A DNA stretch of 64,000 nt from Larix kaempferi (lineage: Eukaryota > Streptophyta > Pinopsida > Pinales > Pinaceae): positions 2,419,501 through 2,483,500 of the forward strand of contig BSBM01000877.1 of the NCBI GenBank assembly GCA_027924585.1. The letters are read 5' to 3'. The translations under genes and the position numbers were made by a program. The notes beneath the pieces were generated by a model, which had not been told where the DNA came from, made no database searches, and worked only from the letters and a program-made list of their open reading frames with translations. Shown one piece after another: positions 60,634 through 64,000 of this stretch. Position 1 is the first letter of the stretch; each line of letters begins with the position of its first letter.

Positions 60634-61238
60634 TGTTAAGATTTAATATGCTAAGACAGAAAATATCAGCATTACATTCCATTTCACAATAATAGCATAT
60701 ACAGGATCACTGAAGAAACAACAAGCACAACATAAATACAAGAGACACAGATTTATCCTGGGAAACCCTCATGGGGTAGAAAACCCAGCAAAGCTTCCTC
60801 AATATAGATGACCAGCAATATACAAAGATGAAAACCAAAGACATGATCTCCTCCTCCTCCATAGCAGACCTCTCTCTCACAAGTGCGCTACATTTCAAGT
60901 GAGGGAAGTGTATCAAATGAGGAGCTCACCTCCTCTATTTATACACATCTCCGACTTGTACAATATATTAACTAGGTCGGCCCCAACTTTACCATTGGGT
61001 TAAACACCCCACTACAATTGACTGGGCCGACCCCTCTAGGGTGGTCTAACAACCCTCTGACCCACATAACACATATAGGGCTGACCCCCACGAGGGAAGT
61101 CTAATAACCCAAGTTACCACATTCCGACAAAGGAATAAACATCTCCGGATATACAATAATATCTCCACGAAGGAATGAAACATCTACGGAATAATAAAGT
61201 ACAAATATAATATTCTTTGAAGTTACAATATTTCAACA
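60634..61238 (-). repeat. 3' LTR of a Ty1/copia element
   Basis: On the minus strand it starts TGTTGAAATATTG, directly after the polypurine tract, and ends CTTAACA, giving TGTT...AACA ends and 605 bp. A TATA box (TATAAATAG) lies at 60943-60935. The block around 60740-60790 (minus strand GGGTTTTCTACCCCATGAGG, TCCCAGGATAAATCTGTGTC) is the conserved copia LTR R/U5-type sequence. The partner LTR is beyond the window. Confidence 0.8.
60935..60943 (-). promoter_or_regulatory. TATA box in the copia LTR
   Basis: TATAAATAG on the minus strand within the LTR, upstream of the conserved R-like segment. Confidence 0.65.
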
Positions 61239-61250
61239 CTCCCCCTTAAC
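61239..61250 (-). other. Polypurine tract of the copia element
   Basis: Minus strand GTTAAGGGGGAG followed at once by TGTTGAAA. This corresponds to the common plant copia form GAGGGGGAGTGTTG. Confidence 0.85.
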
Positions 61251-61454
61251 GAGAAAGATATTATAACAGCATCTGCACGAGCAAGGAGTCATCAACATCA
61301 TACATGATACATCTATAAATCATTGGAAGCTTTCTCAACATCATCAGTAACTCAAGCAGTTATTAGAACATCTTCAATACTGGAACATCAACATCTTCAG
61401 TACTGAGTCTTTATCTTCTGCAGCACTCGAACAACTACAGCAACATCAACATCT

Positions 61455-61905
61455 GGATCCTCATGATCATCAGCATCGTCATCACACGATCATCAACATC
61501 GTCATCACACGATCATCAGCATCATCATCACACGATCATCAACATCGTCATCATACGATCATCAGCATCGTCATCACACGATCATCAGCATCGTCATCAC
61601 GATCAGCAACATTGTCATCTAGACCATCACGATCAGCAGCATCGTCATCTACATCATCACGATAAGTAGCATCGTCATCTAGACCATCACGATCAGCATC
61701 ATCATCATCTAGACCATCACGATCAATAGCATCGTCATCTAGATCGTCAGTATTAGTATCCACACCAATACAAGTATACACATCATCAATACAAGTATCC
61801 TCATCAATACAAGTATACATATCATCAATACAATTATACATACAAGTATCCTCATCAATACATATCATCAATATCAATACAAGTATCCTCATCAGTCAAG
61901 TATAC
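61455..61905. repeat. Minisatellite rich in catcgtcatc / acgatcatcag
   Basis: About 20-24 bp units (cgatcatcagcatcgtcatc) pass into units with tctagaccatcacgatcag and then atacaagtatcctcatcaa. Frames on both strands (His/Ser-rich or Asp-rich) follow from the repeat and are not genes. Confidence 0.9.
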
Positions 61906-61934
61906 ACAATAGCAGCATACTCTGGAATACACAT

Positions 61935-62065
61935 GATCCTTCCTTTCGGAATTACGGGATCAATCTTATCACAATCATGTTTAAGACTATCCTTCCTTTC
62001 AGAATTACGGGATCAATCTTATCACAATCATGTTTAAGACTATCCTTCCTTTCGGAATTACGGGA
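61935..62065. repeat. 53-bp tandem repeat, about 2.5 units
   Basis: ccttcctttcggaattacgg followed by gatcaatcttatcacaatca occurs at about 61938 and 61991, and partially at 62044. Confidence 0.85.
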
Positions 62066-62079
62066 TTTACGGTCTAAGG

Positions 62080-62300
62080 ATGATTAATCCACACCATTCA
62101 TTTAGGACTATGTCCAAGGATGATTTAATCCACACCGTACATTTAGGACTATGTCCAAGGATGACTTAATCCCCACCGTACATTTAGGACTATGTCCAAG
62201 GATGACTTAATCCCCACTGTACATTTAGGACTATGTCCAAGGATGACTTAATCCTCACCGTACATTTAGGACTATGTCCAAGGATGACTTAATCCTCACA
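62080..62300. repeat. 41-bp tandem repeat, about five units
   Basis: Unit catttaggactatgtccaag followed by gatgacttaatccccaccgta, with point differences. Confidence 0.9.
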
Positions 62301-62800
62301 TCTCCATCAAGGACTTCATTCTCGAAGACCATACATCTACGGATCAATTCAAGGGACCGAAGTTCGGGGACGATACAATCCCCACTTGTCCACTAAGGAC
62401 TTCATTCTCGAAGACCATACGTCTACGGATCAATTGAAGGGACCGAAGTCCGGGGACGATACAATTCCCACTTGTCCACTAAGGACTTCATTCTCGGAGA
62501 CCATACGTCTACAGATCAATTCAAGGGACCGAAGTTCGGGGATGATACAATCCCCACTTGTCCAATAAGGACTTCATTCTCAGAGACATATGTCTATGGC
62601 TCACTTTAGGACTGAAGTCCAGGGATGATCCAATCCCCACTTGTCCACTAAGGACTTCATTCTCAAAGACATATGTCTACAGATCAATTTAGAACATGTG
62701 TTCAAGGATGATGCAATCCCTCTTCTTTCTCGGAGACATATGTCTACGGATCCTTTTAGAACATGTGTTCAAGGATGATGCAATCCCCTCGTCAACTTAG
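62300..62800. repeat. 86-bp tandem repeat, four clear units and decayed ones
   Basis: cttgtccactaaggacttca, ttctcgaagaccatacgtct and ggggacgatacaatccccac define the unit, with starts near 62317, 62401, 62487, 62573 and 62660. Later units are shorter. The unit shares aaggat and aatcccca words with the 41-bp array, so one array may derive from the other. Confidence 0.88.
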
Positions 62801-62879
62801 ACCCTGTCTAAGGACCATCCACCAACCTCTCTGTCGGCATCACTAATATAGGTATCCACATCATCGACCTCACTGTCGA

Positions 62880-63725
62880 TGCAGGCAATCTCATCATAAG
62901 TGACCACGTCACTCCCCCTCTCGAGGAGGGTCCTACCAAGCTTGTCTCGAAAAATACTCAAACTTTACTTGAGGTAGAGGTTTGGTTAGTACATCGGTAA
63001 CTTGTTACAAATTCGAACTTTATAGTTCCTTTCTACGCCATATCATGGAACACTGGATTCTCTGCCATCTTGATACAACTCTGTTTGTCACATAGGATCA
63101 CAGTTGGGTCTATCTCTAAGTCAAACAATCCAGAAGCCATACTGCTTCACAACTAGCAGAGCAACTAGCCATATATTCCGCTTGTATTGAGAGCCACACT
63201 AGACTGCTTCCAGCTAAGCCACAAGATCATGGCTAATCCCAGACAATAGCATCCTCTCGATGTGTTCTTCCTGTCTGATACACTTTCTGCCTAATCAACA
63301 TCTGTGTAGCCATCTGAAGTCATGATCTCCAAGATAGCATATATCAAAGTTTATCGTATCCTTTAGGTACCTCATCACATGCTTTGCAACTATCAGGTGA
63401 ACACATCTAGTTTCCACTAGATACTGACTCAAGGTGTTCACAGCAAAGCATATATCTGACCTAGTATTTGTTAGATACATCAATGACCCAATAATTTGTC
63501 TGTACAGAGTTATATACACTAACTCTGACGAGTCATTCGCTAACAGCTTCAAGTTGGAATCCATGAGAGTGGCCATTCCAACATATCAAGTCCTTTTAAT
63601 ATTTCTCGGCATACTTTCCTTGGTTGAGAAAGATTCCTTTTGAGCCTTTCCATACTTCCAGACCTAGGAAGTAATGCATCAATCTGAGATCTTTCATTTT
63701 CATTTTTGCAGCCATCTATCTGTGC
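62880..63725 (-). pseudogene. Copia pol remnant: RT end and RNase H, disrupted
   Basis: The pol polyprotein makes the element's cDNA. Right to left: MKDLRLMHYFLGLEVWKGSK and IFLNQGKYAEKY (about 63700-63610), a frameshift, then an open part 63576-63295 with LYRQIIGSLMYLTNTRSDIC, FAVNTLSQYLVETRCVHLIV and KHVMRYLKDTINF, the standard copia RT/RNase H junction. RNase H follows in broken frames: SVSDRKNTSRGCYCLGLAMI, WKQSSVALNTSG and ILCDKQSCIKMAENPVFH (about 63240-63050), then the C-terminal tail to about 62880. The YVDD region should lie near or beyond 63750 and is not clearly readable. Confidence 0.85.
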
Positions 63726-64000
63726 CATCTATCGTCAGATGGGTCTACTGATATGAGCCTCAACATCATTTGAACTCTATGGTGAGTTCCTTCTTGCATC
63801 CATGTCATTTGTGTATAGAAACCATATTCAACCTTGTAGCAAAGGTTGAGATCCACATCACCCATGGTGATCACTATCGATCCTGGGTACTCGAACAGAG
63901 CTTTCTTCAATTACATTATTAAGATAATGGTCTTATCTAGCCACTTGGAACAAACATCTCATCATGATTCTCTTCCTCTTTCTAAGAAAATCTTCTAGCC
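63726..64000 (-). pseudogene. Copia RT region, poorly preserved
   Basis: Continues upstream of the RT end. The open 64-codon frame 63910-63716 has no recognisable RT motif and is probably out of frame. The sequence extends beyond the window. Confidence 0.4.

Larger units (their letters stand above)
61239..64000 (-). mobile_element. Ty1/copia retrotransposon interior, continues past the right edge
   Basis: Minus strand, right to left: RT end and RNase H remnants (63720-62880), then a repeat-filled 3' region of about 1.6 kb (62870-61260), the polypurine tract and the 3' LTR. The 3' region is unusually long for copia and holds at least four different tandem arrays. Confidence 0.85.

Noticed and set aside
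61450-61800. CRISPR-like array of direct repeats
   Set aside because: Units are contiguous without unique spacers, and the context is a plant retrotransposon.
61463-61892. His/Ser-rich plus-strand and Asp-rich minus-strand frames
   Set aside because: Products of the catcgtcatc minisatellite in a copia 3' region.

Overview
The window is non-coding-rich, AT-rich nuclear DNA of a land plant, most likely a seed plant with a large, repeat-filled genome (a gymnosperm would fit, but this is inference). The evidence is the element mix: an L1-type LINE with DUF4283/CCHC ORF1 and an RNase H tail, LTR elements primed by initiator Met-tRNA (TGGTATCAGAGC), a TNP2-type (CACTA/En-Spm) transposase gene with many introns, and Ty1/copia pol. 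No housekeeping gene, rRNA, tRNA or CRISPR is visible. Almost every coding region carries stops or frameshifts; the only long intact frame is a 513-codon ORF at 51579-53120.

Layout. 1-28015: a head-to-tail series of three copies (A, B, C) of an intron-containing, degenerate gene whose protein has a WSDGCAGQFKS motif followed by FFETGHAKGEHDG; I do not know a named family for it. Copy A is split by a full-length LINE (415-7569) flanked by an exact 15-bp target-site duplication. A 3.9-kb stretch (8869-12790) was duplicated in tandem as 12791-24835, making copy B a chimera of A's 3' part with C-type exon 1 and spacer. Segment 2 later received an 8.1-kb LTR element without coding capacity (14447-22594, TSD cttat); segment 1 keeps the empty site.

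28.0-34.0 kb: a 300-bp tandem repeat, an inverted duplication with coding-like arms (29596-29831), and a decayed multi-exon minus-strand gene (30905-33232) that I do not recognise; a truncated paralogue lies at 49494-49905, behind repeat arrays at 47.6-49.2 kb. 34.7-37.1 kb: a truncated relative of the 14.4-22.6 kb LTR element. 38843-44596: a complete non-autonomous LTR element (TSD ctaca) whose sole ORF (about 533 codons, one amber stop) has no recognised domain. 44.8-45.4 kb: a 5'-truncated LINE 3' end.

49.9-53.1 kb: a cluster of CG-rich dyad motifs (TCCGC-N4-GCGGA), a candidate 5' UTR intron, and the intact 513-codon ORF, which looks like a plant transposon-associated protein and stops just inside a second motif cluster (CCACGAA/TTCGTGG) that heads the TNP2 transposase gene (54585-58567). 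58.6-60.5 kb holds tandem repeats downstream of that gene. From 60634 to the right edge lies a Ty1/copia element on the minus strand: 3' LTR, polypurine tract, a long minisatellite-filled 3' region and broken RNase H/RT coding sequence.

The genes do not form a pathway; the window is best read as layered insertions and duplications whose relative order can partly be reconstructed.
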